A stretch of 64,000 bases of DNA from Branchipolynoe longqiensis (Eukaryota > Annelida > Polychaeta > Phyllodocida > Polynoidae): NCBI GenBank assembly GCA_030323885.1, contig CM059198.1, positions 7,958,086-8,022,085 of the forward strand, written 5' to 3'. Every line of letters starts with the position of its first letter. Positions within the stretch are counted from its first letter, which is position 1. Shown in pieces: positions 30,764 through 40,736 of this stretch. The notes beneath the pieces are model-generated. The model did not search any database and had not been told where the DNA came from. It saw only the letters and a list, made by a program, of their open reading frames with translations. The position numbers were made by a program, and so were the translations under genes.

Positions 30764-31476
30764 AGGCCCTGTCACACTATGACGTAATGACGTCAACGTA
30801 GGGAGAACGTGAAGAACGTTGAACTTCTCGGCGTAGTATGCAAATTTGGGCACAAGTTGAACGTGGATGCAGCGTAGTGGACGAGAGCGTAACGTTGGTA
30901 AAGCATAGTGATACCATCATTCAATGAGAGAGGACAACGTCATTACGCTCACGGAATGTTATGAACATTATTCCATTGCCAGAAGAATGTTATGTGACGT
31001 TATATACGTCATGAGACATTGAACATATGTTGAATGCACATTCTCCTGACGTTCTCCTGACATTCTCCTGACGTTCTCCTGACGTTCTCCTGACGTTCTC
31101 CTGACGTTCTCCTGTCATTCCCATTACGCCACGTAGGCATTTGCACTCGGTTTAATGTGGGTCAACCTAGTGGAACGTAGTTGAACATAGTGAGCATCAT
31201 TGGAATAACGTCCATTTAACGTCATTGACGTTCACTGAACATGAACAGAACGTACGGCGAACGTAAACCCTTACGTTCGAGCTACGTCAAACGTTTTGAA
31301 CATGTCGAAAGCCTTGACGTAACTCGACGTAACACGACGTAATGTGACATAGCTCGATGTCATTCGAACGTCATCCTGACGTAATCATAACGTAACCCAA
31401 TGTACGTCAACGTAATGACGAAAAATGACCACATTAGGCTCACGTTGGCTCGTTACATCGTAGTGTGACAGGGGTA
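30764..31476 (+). mobile_element. Harbinger-like MITE, ACGTT-motif family, copy 2
   Basis: Same family and orientation 126 bp downstream. TTA duplicated at 30761-30763 and 31477-31479. It has a longer run of TTCTCCTGACG units. Confidence 0.92.
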
Positions 31477-31479
31477 TTA

Positions 31480-32390
31480 TGGATAGGGTAAATAAACCTT
31501 CTTTCATATTAATCCCAACAAAACAGACCAATAAAACAACTTGAACAAGAAAAAATACGTGAATAAAAATTCCTAATCCACAGACTGAAGTCATGACAGG
31601 ATGACCTTTGATCCCATTGACCTTCGCTTCCTTCTAGAGGTCAGTGTCCCCTGTGGATGCCGCTAGGTGGCGCATTGGTGGCGCATTGGGTCTTGGGGTA
31701 AATCAGGGTATTTTATAGATACAATATTCACCCTGTACTGCTGCAGTAGGGGTGCAAACCAACCTTATGTAAAAGCTGGCGAAGATGCGGGTCAAAGAAT
31801 TGAGAGCCTAATTTTACAATCTAAGAAGCAACAATTATTCTTTACATATGTCTTATTGATAGCCCAATACCTTTGCGTTGAAAAATATAATATAATATAT
31901 AGTTTAATAAGATTTAAAAGTGAAATCGACGGCGTTCTGCGGCCGCCATCTTGTCTTTTTGCATTCTCTCCCATTTCACCAACTCTGTGCCTATATGCAT
32001 AATATGGGTAGCCATTTGATACTGGAGCCACATACTGGAGCCTCACTTCCATACTAACGCTATTTTCGCCCGTATTTATATAAGGCTGGTCTTCACCTGT
32101 GTACTACAAGTACCGGGTGAATCTTTTATCTAGGTATTTTACAGCATAAATGGGCCTCATTTTCGGCATTATGTAGAAGTGGCGCAGTGTGCACATAAAC
32201 ATGTCGACCGGATGTATCCTCCTGGGCATGCGCAGACGACATACGATGTGGCTTATACTTTACCTCAACCACATTGTGTGTTTGTTATTAAAGCATGGAA
32301 GTGACCGAAGCAAGGTATCACAAAGGGATCACTGAGGTGCAGTGTAAGTCTTATGTAATGGGAGTGCTCAATGGATGGAGGTTGGATGGA
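31480..32390. other. Unassigned, AT-moderate sequence
   Basis: About 900 bp with no repeat partner in the window and no persuasive reading frame. It includes a CTCF-like motif at 31660. Possibly true single-copy DNA. Confidence 0.5.
31660..31673 (+). promoter_or_regulatory. CTCF-like motif
   Basis: CCGCTAGGTGGCGC fits the CTCF core at 13 of 14 positions, in single-copy sequence. Confidence 0.45.
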
Positions 32391-32514
32391 GGTTGGAGTT
32401 GTACGTCTTGGCAACGTTTAAGGTGATATCAGGGCGACTCTATGGATGGAGCAGCCATTGTCCGTGTGTGAGCGTGGGATCCTCGGCTGAGATGTTGTAT
32501 CTCAGCGTTTGTTT

Positions 32515-33085
32515 ATTGTGGTTTTACATCCTGGCAACATTTAGAGTTGGGTAGTCCGATGGTTTTGAGTTTCTGTAAATTTTTGAAACAAAATATATCA
32601 AATTGATCGTGAAAATCAATGTGTATTTAGTTTGAAATAGTTTTTTTCAAAGTAATAACTTGTGAGGTGTTTGAAGTGAAAACATGCCAAATTAATTTTG
32701 GCCACCATGCCAACGAATTTGACCCTCTTAGCTTCTGGAGTAAAAGGCTCTATTAAATTAGCCCAGTGTTCCCTTATAGGTGGCAAACAAATGATAACAA
32801 GTGCATCTGTATTTAGCTTAGATGTGGTTAATCAATTCTAGATAATTATGTTGGTTTGGAAAATTGTGCGCTTTATCGGACTATACATATTTAAGTTCAT
32901 ATCAGGACGGGTCTGACTTGTGGCAGAGTACACTCATTGTGACTTTATAGTGCTGACACACTGGGTGATCAAATCGCTGGCACTATATACATGTTTTGTT
33001 ACTCAGTCACATTAGCTTGATAGTGAGCTAACCAGTTTTTGCCCTATCCTAATAATGCCTGGCGCCTTGTTCGGTAGCGCAAAGA
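32515..33085 (-). mobile_element. SINE-A split by MITE-3
   Basis: TTTACATCCTGGCAACATTT (up to ~32540) continues at TCATATCAGGACGGGTCTGA (32898) to TCCTAATAATGCCTGGCGCC (~33065). Another SINE-A tail scrap lies at 32390-32440. Confidence 0.82.
32540..32895. mobile_element. MITE-3 copy inside SINE-A
   Basis: Ends GGGTAGTCCGATGG and TTATCGGACTATACATAT. The interior has AAATTAATTTTGGCCACCAT and AAATTAGCCCAGTGTTCCCT, as in the copy at 7249. Confidence 0.8.
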
Positions 33086-33386
33086 CCCTATAATACTAAG
33101 ACGGTTCACTCAGCCTGTACTGTGTAATCAAAATGATCAAACCAACCACTTGGTGCGCTGGCTGTTCTCTTGGTTAAACAGGTGCTATATTATATGTATA
33201 CATGTGTAGTGGTCTGCACTGACCTCTCAGGCAAGGAGCTGCATAGACAGGTAGGCGTGGGTAGTGTGTTGATATCAGGGAACCTAGGTGGTGTATGTGT
33301 TAGCACACTGGCCTGGAATGCAAAGAGATGTGGGTTCGAGTCCCACTCTATGTGCAATATTTCCCATTTTCACCACCCCCATGACA

Positions 33387-33405
33387 CTGGTTCCCATGAC
33401 CAGGA
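33387..33405 (+). promoter_or_regulatory. Primer-binding site of TRIM (tRNA-His type)
   Basis: Consensus over copies is TGGTTGCCGTGACCAGGAT. From memory, invertebrate tRNA-His ends ...CCTGGTCACGGCACCA, whose complement is TGGTGCCGTGACCAGG. The copy at 39701 reads TGGTGCCGTGACC without the extra T. Confidence 0.7.
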
Positions 33406-33605
33406 TTCTGTACAAGCTACGCGTTGGATAGTTGTTGAACCTACCCTGCGTATGTAAGGGCGTTCGTTGCCTTGCCTGTGTGTATGTAATTGTAAGCATA
33501 AAAAGACTTACAATTCCAGGGGGACGAGTGTAGTGGTCTGCACTGACCTCTCAGGCAAGGAGCCACATAGACAGGTAGGCATGGGTAGTGTGTTGATATC
33601 AGGGA

Positions 33606-33677
33606 GCCTAGGTGGTGTAATGGTTAGCACACTGGCCCAGAATGCAAAGAGATGTGGGTTCGAGTTCCGCTCTAGGC
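33606..33677 (+). promoter_or_regulatory. tRNA-like Pol III promoter cassette inside the TRIM LTR
   Basis: 72 nt with a 7-bp acceptor stem (GCCTAGG with TCTAGGC), a 4-bp D stem (GTGT with ACAC) and a T arm around GGTTCGAG. Box A TGGTGTAATGG is 33613-33623. The D arm resembles tRNA-Gln. The anticodon arm does not pair, so it is not a tRNA gene. The 5' LTR has an exact box B, GGTTCGAGTCC, at 33333-33343. Confidence 0.8.
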
Positions 33678-33714
33678 ACAATATTTCCCATTTTCACCAC
33701 CCCCACGACACATG

Positions 33715-34055
33715 TATATATGAATGTGAAAGCTGTGTGATGATGCTGATGCTGATGATGATGCTGATGATGATGTATATTTGTTCATAGCAATTTCATA
33801 TTGATGTGTATTCATACTTACCTATCTCATGTATAATATAATTGTATGTGTTTACATGTGAAACACCAACCAGCAGGTGGGCCGATCAAACCCACCACAA
33901 GGTGGCACTGCAAGATTTACAGTACCATGGGAGAGATAGGGAGTGAGCTGTCTTAGTATTATAGGGTCTTTGGGCAGCAACAAGTATCAATTTTGTAAGT
34001 CCTTGGTTTGACTCGGCTGGGACTGGAAGTCCTGACCATCTGCACGGAAGGCCTG
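33715..34055. other. GATGCT microsatellite and SINE-A scrap
   Basis: (GATGATGCT)n at 33738-33772. GCAACAAGTATCAATTTTGT (about 33975) is a SINE-A fragment in reverse. Remainder unassigned. Confidence 0.55.
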
Positions 34056-34058
34056 CAC

Positions 34059-34172
34059 CACATAGACTAGATGCCTTAGCCTGGGAACCATTATTGTTGC
34101 CCTTCTCTGGATATTTTCTGGTATGCTCTAGTCCCTCTTGTACAGTGGAGACCATATCCCAGTCTTTCTAGG
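34059..34172 (-). pseudogene. CR1/Jockey-like LINE fragment (RT C-terminal part)
   Basis: The minus strand reads GIWSPLYKRD, a stop, then ENIQRRATIMVPRLRHLVYV. This matches the common VWSP...IE.VQRRATK.V..LR.L.Y block of CR1/Jockey-type reverse transcriptases. About 35 codons survive. Confidence 0.65.
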
Positions 34173-34174
34173 TG

Positions 34175-34611
34175 TGTGCCGTATATACCCGAATATAAGT
34201 CGAGGAAATTTACCACCATCAAAATCTCCTATTCTGAGGTCATCTTATACTTCCGATACCCCCTGAAGGAACTCTTTTTGATGGACATCACTGAGTGATA
34301 ATAGTTATGTAGCCACCTCGTTACCCCAGTCACCTCCACGCTCAAGAACCACTACTCAACTATTCCCACAGTGATCACTGGAGGTCTGACCTATGTCCTG
34401 CAGGCCCTAGATGAGAGCCTGAATCGCTCGCTCAAATCAAGAATCATGGAACAGTGGATCTTCTGGATGGCTAGTTGTAGCGCTGAGCATACATACCGAG
34501 CATACATACATAGCGCTGAGCATACATAAGTCTCGCAACTTTAAAGGCATATCCCTGTCCAAGGTCTCCCAGCGGGTCAAGACAGCCTGGGATGACATCC
34601 CTGAAGCCTGA
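34175..34611 (+). pseudogene. pogo/Tigger-type DDE transposase fossil
   Basis: GTATATACCCGAATATAAGT at 34181 resembles a pogo-type terminal region. From 34329 one frame reads IPTVITGGLTYVLQALDESL followed by NRSLKSRIMEQWIFWMAS, the well-conserved IPGGLT..LQPLDV..NKPFK segment of Tigger/pogo DDE proteins. After a small tandem duplication (GCGCTGAGCATACATA) another frame gives RNFKGISLSKVSQRVKTAWD and DIPEA, then a stop at 34609-34611. Most of the protein, including the first two acidic catalytic positions, is missing. Confidence 0.75.
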
Positions 34612-34965
34612 CCTATAGTGAGCATAGGACTAATTCTAGATATCTCCGTAAAAAATACCCCTAAACTTTCCTCAAAGTTGACGTATAGTTGCGTATATAA
34701 ATGGGACGTATTGCTGTCCTATATAGTTATTGACCTATAAAGCTACAGTGCTATTATATACTGTCGGGGACCCTAGCCTTCAGTGCCTTACTGTATATAC
34801 TAGGTAGTTTCACCGTCAATAACCATTACTGCTGACTTGTCCTCAGAGTTACACCTTTCTGTAACGCCAGGCACCATGCTTGGAGTAGGACATAAACAAC
34901 ACGTAGAAAATAGATAGTGTCGCCAACGACGCTTCAAAGATATCAAATGCCATGCCTTGGTGTTT
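34612..34965. other. Unassigned sequence
   Basis: May be the rest of the pogo-like element (a 3' part and right TIR would be expected here), but no matching inverted end was found. Confidence 0.4.
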
Positions 34966-34969
34966 GTTA

Positions 34970-35285
34970 GTCGTTAGAGGTTTACGTCCTGGCAACATCT
35001 ACGGGCATATCAGGATGGGTACCGACTTGTGACGGTGCACACTTATGGTGACTTAATAATGCTTCCCCACTGTGAGGCCAAGCTGCTACCACCATGACCC
35101 GATATCCCACTTAGTCACCATCCTTGCCCTATCCTAATAATGCCAAGTGCCTGGCTAGGAATCAAAAAGTATAAATTTTGTATGTCATTGATTTGACTAG
35201 ACGAGGATTCAAACCGGCGGGTTCTCAATCCTACGATCTATCAAAATCGGAGACAGATGCTCAACTCATTCGGCCATCCCGTCTA
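34970..35285 (-). mobile_element. SINE-A, near full length
   Basis: TTTACGTCCTGGCAACATCT, CACTTAGTCACCATCCTTGC, AAGTGCCTGGCTAGGAATCA and head AATCCTACGATCTATCAAAA. Confidence 0.87.
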
Positions 35286-35415
35286 ATCGCCATGCCATAG
35301 TTGGACTCAACCCCAAATTCTGTTGTTCTAAGGTAAGTGTCCAAAATATTGGACTGTCTAGTCTGCCTGATATACTCACCATCCATCTACTTGTATATAT
35401 ATATATATATATATA

Positions 35416-35813
35416 TGTAGTGGTCTGCACTGCCCTCTAAGGCAAGGAGCCCCATAGACGGTAGGCATGTGTAGTATGGTGATATCAGCGAGCCTAGGTG
35501 GTGCAATCATTAGCACACTGGCCAGCAATGCAAAAAGATGTGGGTTCGAGTCCCGCTCTAGGCACAATATTTCCCATTGTCATCACCCCCATGACACTGG
35601 TTGCCATGACCATGATCCTGTACAAGCTACGCGCTGTATAGTTGTTGAACCTACCCTGTGTATGTAAAGGTAAGTGCATTGTCTATATGTATGTAATTGT
35701 AAGAATTAAAAGACTTACAATCTCTGGGTGATGAGTGTAGTGGTCTGCACTGATCTCTCAGGCAAGGAGTCGCATAGACGCAATATTTCCCCATTTTCAT
35801 CACCCCCACAACA
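35416..35813 (+). mobile_element. TRIM with 3' LTR that lost the tRNA-like cassette
   Basis: TATA at 35412-35415 and 35814-35817 inside an (AT)n tract. 5' LTR 35416-35596 (181 bp), internal 35597-35735, 3' LTR 35736-35813, only 78 bp: GCATAGACG is joined directly to CAATATTTCC, deleting the tRNA-like segment. Confidence 0.88.
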
Positions 35814-35819
35814 TATATA

Positions 35820-36720
35820 TTTAACCGTCTGGCTATTCCACCCCCGCTTAAGGCGAGCCTAACGTGTTAATATAATTAATTGTTTCCATGTGAATTTCCT
35901 TGGCCCGCCGCCGCCGTCGTAGCCTTACCGCCCGCCTGCGCGTATTCCGTCGTCGGTGTCCGTCCCGTACTATAGGCGCCAGCCAGAGTATCGTCTAAAT
36001 ACTAGATTTGCCACCGTGCGCATTTATCGGCCTAAAGTGTATTTACATTAGGTTATTTCAACTACTGGCTGCCTCCTTCGTCGTTAGAGATATTATGAAT
36101 GTTACTAAATGAATCCGAATATGCGCAGTCCAGCGCGAGTTGCTGCCGCTGTCACTACTGTTTACTTTATCTTATGTGTCGTGGTTCTAGCCGAAAAGTA
36201 ACACTACGTTAATTCCGTAATCGCGTCAGTTATTAGATGCCCGCAGATGGGTGTATTACTTGCAGAAGGCCGACTTAGGCTTAAGGCCTCTCAGTGCATA
36301 GAAAGCAATCTAATATAGGTTCCATAGCGGTTAATCTACAATAAGACTGGAGGATAGGAAAGAATGCAAGGAACGTCCTGATTCACCTTTACAAGAGCTC
36401 ACGATTTATTCTTAACCAAAGACTAACAATGATACCAACATAAATAGTAACGCAGGTCTCCCGTTCCCTCCCGTGTGGTTTCTAGGATTTAGTTTAGAAT
36501 TTTGACCCCAAAAAGCCTAAATATCGGTGTAAAACGACGGAGCGTGTAGAAACACGTCCGCCGGGTCTGGCCCCGAACGCCCGAAACCCATCGTTGCTTA
36601 GCTAGTCGCTAAGCAACGCTTTACCACCGAGAACCCTCGCGTGCACAAGTGTTAGCAATTTGCGCGCGCGCAATTTGCGCGCGCGCAAATGGCTTAGGCG
36701 AGTAGGCACGCCCACTTCAT
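35820..36720. other. Distinct 0.9 kb segment between AT microsatellites
   Basis: Single copy in this window, CpG-containing (CCCGCCGCCGCCGTCGTAGC), bounded on both sides by TATATA. It contains a hairpin at about 36592-36618 (CGTTGCTTAGC / GCTAAGCAACG) and (GC)n at 36661-36687. It could be a solo LTR or other insertion, but ends were not proven. No coding frame. Confidence 0.4.
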
Positions 36721-36839
36721 ATATATATATACATACATATATGACTAATAATGTGGTACGGTCAAAATGCCCTTGGAAATTGAAATCTTGAAATTAGATA
36801 TCAATGACTTAAGATGTTATTCTTGTGCTCACCTAACCT

Positions 36840-36950
36840 GATGCTTAGCCTCATTAGGATAGGGCAAGGAGCAGTGTGATGAGGAAGATGAATTATCCAC
36901 GATTGAAATTTACCCATTGTTAATCAACTATTGTACTGACAATAATCCAA
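36840..36950 (+). mobile_element. SINE-A2 fragment (alternative 3' part)
   Basis: CATTAGGATAGGGCAAGGAG followed by CAGTGTGATGAGGAAGATGA and GATTGAAATTTACCCATTGT. The same alternative tail occurs at 49970, 60655 and (reversed) 57800-58140. Confidence 0.75.
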
Positions 36951-36978
36951 GCAAGTCAACATTCCATGTGAATGCTTA

Positions 36979-38015
36979 AATGCCTGTCACACTATGCCGG
37001 ATTGAGCAACAGACAGAATTTTCTAGCCCAGTGGTGTTCGGCGGGATAAGTATCAAAATGTATCAAAATGTGTCAAAATGTTGCGATATTGGGTCTAAGG
37101 CCACCAGACAAACAAACATTAAACGGACATGAAACGTACATGAACGGATAGCCAACGGACGATAAGCGGACTAAACAAACTCAAACTGGACAAGAACCTT
37201 ATACCCCTGTCACACTACGACGTAATGAGCGAACGTGAGCCTAACGTGGTGATATTTCGTCATTACGTTGATGTACGTTGGATTACGTTATGATGACATC
37301 ATAATGACGTTAGACTGATGTCGAGCTACACCATATTACGTCGTGTTACGTCGAGTTACACCAAGGTTTTGGACATGTTCAACAATTTTGACCTGAACGT
37401 AAGGGTTTACATTCGCCGTACGTTCTGTTCACGTTCAGCGAACGTCAATGACGTTAAACGGACGTTAGGCAAACGTTCCTCACTACGTTCCACTACGTTC
37501 CACTACGTTCCACTACGTTCCACTCGTTGACCCACATTAAAGCCAGTGGAAACGTCCATGCGGCGTACTGGGAAAGTCAGGAGAACGTGAGGAGAACGTC
37601 AGGAGAACGCCAGGAGAACGTGAGGAGAACGTCATGAGAACGTGCATTCAACGTACCGTTCTTCTGGCGATGGAATAACGTTCATAACGTTCCGTCAGCG
37701 TCATTACGTTGACCTCTCTCATTGAATGACGGTATCACTACGCTTTACCGACGTTACTCTCTCGTCCACTACGCTGCATCCACGTTCAACTTGTGCCCAA
37801 ATTTGCATACTACGCCGAGAAGTTCAACGTTCTTCACGTTCTCCCTACGTTGACGTCGTTACGTCGTAGTGTGACAGCCCCAATAGATGTCAATCCGGCA
37901 GCATCTGTTCCAAGTGTTGTGCATGTTCAAAACTTGCCACCATAGACGCTGGACACCACCAGACACAGAACGGAAATGCGGGATGCTGAACATATAGAAA
38001 CCGGAGATTGACGAG
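36979..38015. mobile_element. Harbinger-like MITE, CGGAC-motif family, interrupted and right-truncated
   Basis: Left end ATGCCTGTCACACTATGCCG. The body aligns with the intact copy at 45526 (TGAGCAA, GGTGGTGTTCGG, AACGGACATG, CATGTTCAAAACTTG). It is split by the ACGTT-family MITE at 37202-37882, and the right end is lost near 38015. Confidence 0.85.
37202..37882 (-). mobile_element. Harbinger-like MITE, ACGTT-motif family, copy 3, nested
   Basis: Ends TACCCCTGTCACACTACGAC and GTCGTAGTGTGACAGCCCCA, flanked by TTA and ATA (one mismatch). Inverted relative to copies 1 and 2. It lies inside the CGGAC-family MITE. Confidence 0.9.
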
Positions 38016-38600
38016 GCAATACAGCTTGGGAGTATTTATATTCTTCCGTCAAGGACAACAACAATGAGTATGATTTGGAGCGAGAAATCCTCTGGCTGGA
38101 CCCACACAAAGGCCGACCAATCATTTATTAAGTCAACATTTATAATGAAAAGAGGTGGTTACAGCAGTCTACATCCACATGTTCCCAGTCCCAGAATAAA
38201 GCAGGCCCGCATGCATGCATTTGAGCAGCGGTCCAAGTCACTCAGCAGTGCCTAACCCAGCACATAAGCAACGGTAGAGAACTAGCAACAAATACACATA
38301 GGAACAACATCAAACAAAACAGCAGTGGTAAAGTATATAACACTGCAGCCTAAATAATATTGACATAATGAATTATACATCACGTAATACTAATAATATC
38401 CACATATATAAGGCGGTGTTACCGGACGGGGTGGGAAATCGGTAGAGCGAAAGCATCCTGTACGGAAGGTCTGGAGTTTAATTTAGGAGAGCTCTATCTC
38501 CATGGGATCTAAATTCCAGTGGAATCGATTGCAATGATACAGATGAACTGTTCTTAAGATATGGCAATTGCATTAGTTATTTAATCAGTAAACAGGATAT
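38016..38600. other. Unassigned sequence
   Basis: Includes a weak tRNA-like head remnant near 38440-38475 (AATCGGTAGAGCGAAAGCAT). No gene seen. Confidence 0.45.
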
Positions 38601-38604
38601 CTTA

Positions 38605-38915
38605 TGCAAAATCTCCACCACCACCTCCACCACCCCCACCCCCACCACTACCTTCTCCACCACCACCACCGTCTTTCCCACACCCACCACCACCTCCACC
38701 ACCCCAACCACCACCTTCTCCACCACCACCACCACCTTCTTCACCACCCCCACCACCACCTCTACCACCACCTCCACCATCCCCACCACCCCTCCTCCTT
38801 CACCACCACCACCTTCTCCACCACCACAACCGCCTTCTTTACCACCCCCACCACCACCTCCACCATCCCCTCCACCACCACTTCCAGCAGTTCCACCCCC
38901 CTCACACCCTCCTAT
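38605..38915. repeat. (CCACCACCACCT)n minisatellite
   Basis: CCACCACCTTCTCCACCACC-type units. His/Pro and Gly/Val frames are artefacts. Confidence 0.92.
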
Positions 38916-39138
38916 CCCTCCAAACTGATTAAAATCAAAGTAATGCAAGTGTTTTGATTCAGGCAGCTGCTTTTGATATTATGACACCTAACGATGTCAC
39001 CCTTCCTCCCTTCAAAGAAACGTGTCACCTGCCCATGTAGCCTTGTACTCACTCACTCACATTTGGATCCGCCAAAGGAAATGTTTTTCCTGGCTCATAT
39101 TGTGTTTGAGAAACAATTTATTCAGCAGAATATACATA

Positions 39139-39372
39139 TGAAGAGTTCAGGCGCAAAACACAGTAAACACCACTCACGAAATTGAGATAAACATCAGATT
39201 TGAACATTCAAATATTTCTTTAATATTCCTATTTTTTAGTTCATTGCTCCCGAACCATGTGATCATAAGAACAGTGGAATTAGTGAGTTTTTAAAATGTT
39301 TCAAGTAAATCTCTTTTACTTAAGCTACATATTTGGATTGGCATTGACGTGGATTTGCGCCTGAACTCTTCA
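39139..39372. mobile_element. TA-flanked MITE (TGAAGAGTTCAGGCGC termini)
   Basis: TGAAGAGTTCAGGCGCAAAA and its inverse, with TA on both sides (39137-39138, 39373-39374). Best-preserved ends of the four copies. Confidence 0.9.
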
Positions 39373-39504
39373 TATGTTTTATGGCATAGCCATTGGCATT
39401 TGACTTTTGCATGGATTTTCCACCTATTATCTATCGATGTTTGATCTACCGATCAGTGAGCGATTGGTGATTATAATCGCTAATGCTGGATAGTCTAGTC
39501 TGAA

Positions 39505-40080
39505 AGATCTGTACCAGTCGGCACTGACAATTTGACATCGCAGGCAAGGAGGCGCATATACGGGTGGGTGTGGATAGGGTCATGACATCAGGGAGTCTAG
39601 ATGGTGTAATGGTTACCACACAGACCCAGAATGCAAGAGAGGTGGGCTCGATTCCCACTCTAGGTGCAATATTTCCCATTGTGATCACCCACTGCGACAC
39701 TGGTGCCGTGACCATGATCCTGTGCAAACTATGCACTGTATGGTATCGAACTCTTGTTGATTTTAGACTATTATGAATGTGAATGAATGTCAAATAGTAT
39801 GGCTGGAAGACTAGTGGTTGGGCACTGAACAAAATACCTTTATTCGCTGAATAAATGATCATTCACCCACACAAATGGTCGTTGAACCTACCCTCTGCAT
39901 GGATATGTAAGTGCATTGCCTGTATGATTGTAATTGTAATTGTAAATGTCCATTTAAAAGACTTACAATTCCAGGGGGACAAGTGTAGTAGTCTGCACTG
40001 ACCTCTCAGGCAAGGACCCACATACACAGGTGTGTGTGGATAGGGTGATGACATCAGAGAGCCTAGGTGATGAAATGATA
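39505..40080 (+). mobile_element. TRIM, old copy with internal insertion and truncated 3' LTR
   Basis: 5' LTR to 39699 (AGATGGTGTAATGGTTACCA, GCTCGATTCCCACTCTAG), primer-binding site TGGTGCCGTGACC at 39701, about 130 bp of foreign sequence at 39750-39880, purine tract AGGGGGACAAG, then 3' LTR from 39984, cut near 40080. Confidence 0.8.
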
Positions 40081-40189
40081 TCTAAGAGGGCGGGGATTCC
40101 CCAACCACAAACTAAAACGCAAACTAAAAGAGGCTAAGATGAGAAATGAATATTTACTCTTTTGTTGACTTCACTAGCCTTTGTCAGGT

Positions 40190-40520
40190 CGGCCATATGG
40201 GATGGCCAAGAGAGTTGAGCGTCCGGCTCCTGGATTGGTAGATCGTGGGATTCGAACCCACAGGATCGAACCCTAGTCAATTCAAACCATTGACTTAACA
40301 ATTGATTATTGTCGCTCCCTAGCCTGGAGCTCGGCATAATTAGGACAGGGCAAGGACTCATTGACTCATTGTCAGGATAATCACATCATGATGCTGAGCT
40401 CCCAATGGGGCATCACTAAAAAGTCACCACCATGAGTGTGCATTGTCACAAGTCGGGACACGTCCTGATATGACCTTAGATGCTCCAAGGACGTACAACT
40501 CCAGCAATCAGCCAACCAAC
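40190..40520 (+). mobile_element. SINE-A, near full length
   Basis: Head GATCGTGGGATTCGAACCCA, body CGCTCCCTAGCCTGGAGCTC, tail GATGCTCCAAGGACGTACAA. Confidence 0.86.
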
Positions 40521-40524
40521 CAAC

Positions 40525-40592
40525 ATTGTCAGGTCGTCAGGTCATCAGGTCATCAGGTCATCAGCTCATCAGGTCATCAGGTCATCAGGCCA
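40525..40592. repeat. 8-bp tandem repeat TCAGGTCA
   Basis: About eight units of TCAGGTCA directly downstream of a SINE-A tail. Confidence 0.9.
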
Positions 40593-40736
40593 TGTCGATC
40601 TGGGAGATGGAGGGGGGTGAAGGAGGAGGGCTGGTCAGCTGTCATTGAGATTAGAGTCAGGTTCCTGCTCAGAGTGAGTCAATATGTGCATGTTTGAGAA
40701 AGGACTTTGTAGCCACAACTGTCCTGAGCTACATAA

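Larger units (their letters stand above)
33205..33710 (+). mobile_element. TRIM, complete, with tRNA-like LTRs (best copy)
   Basis: 506 bp. CATG duplicated at 33201-33204 and 33711-33714. LTRs 33205-33386 and 33529-33710 are both 182 bp, TGTAGTGG...GACA, and differ at about a dozen sites. Internal part 33387-33528: one spacer base, then a primer-binding site starting TGG at 33388; the purine tract AGGGGGACGAG ends at 33528. No open reading frame of note, as expected for a TRIM that would depend on proteins from another LTR element. Confidence 0.92.

Noticed and set aside
29968..31476. ACGT-rich DNA as clustered CREB/bZIP-type binding sites
   Set aside because: ACGT words fill all copies of a mobile element in both orientations; best explained by element structure.
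33270..33346. Functional tRNA-Gln gene in the TRIM LTR
   Set aside because: D and T arms are tRNA-like, but the anticodon arm does not pair and the unit repeats inside every LTR.
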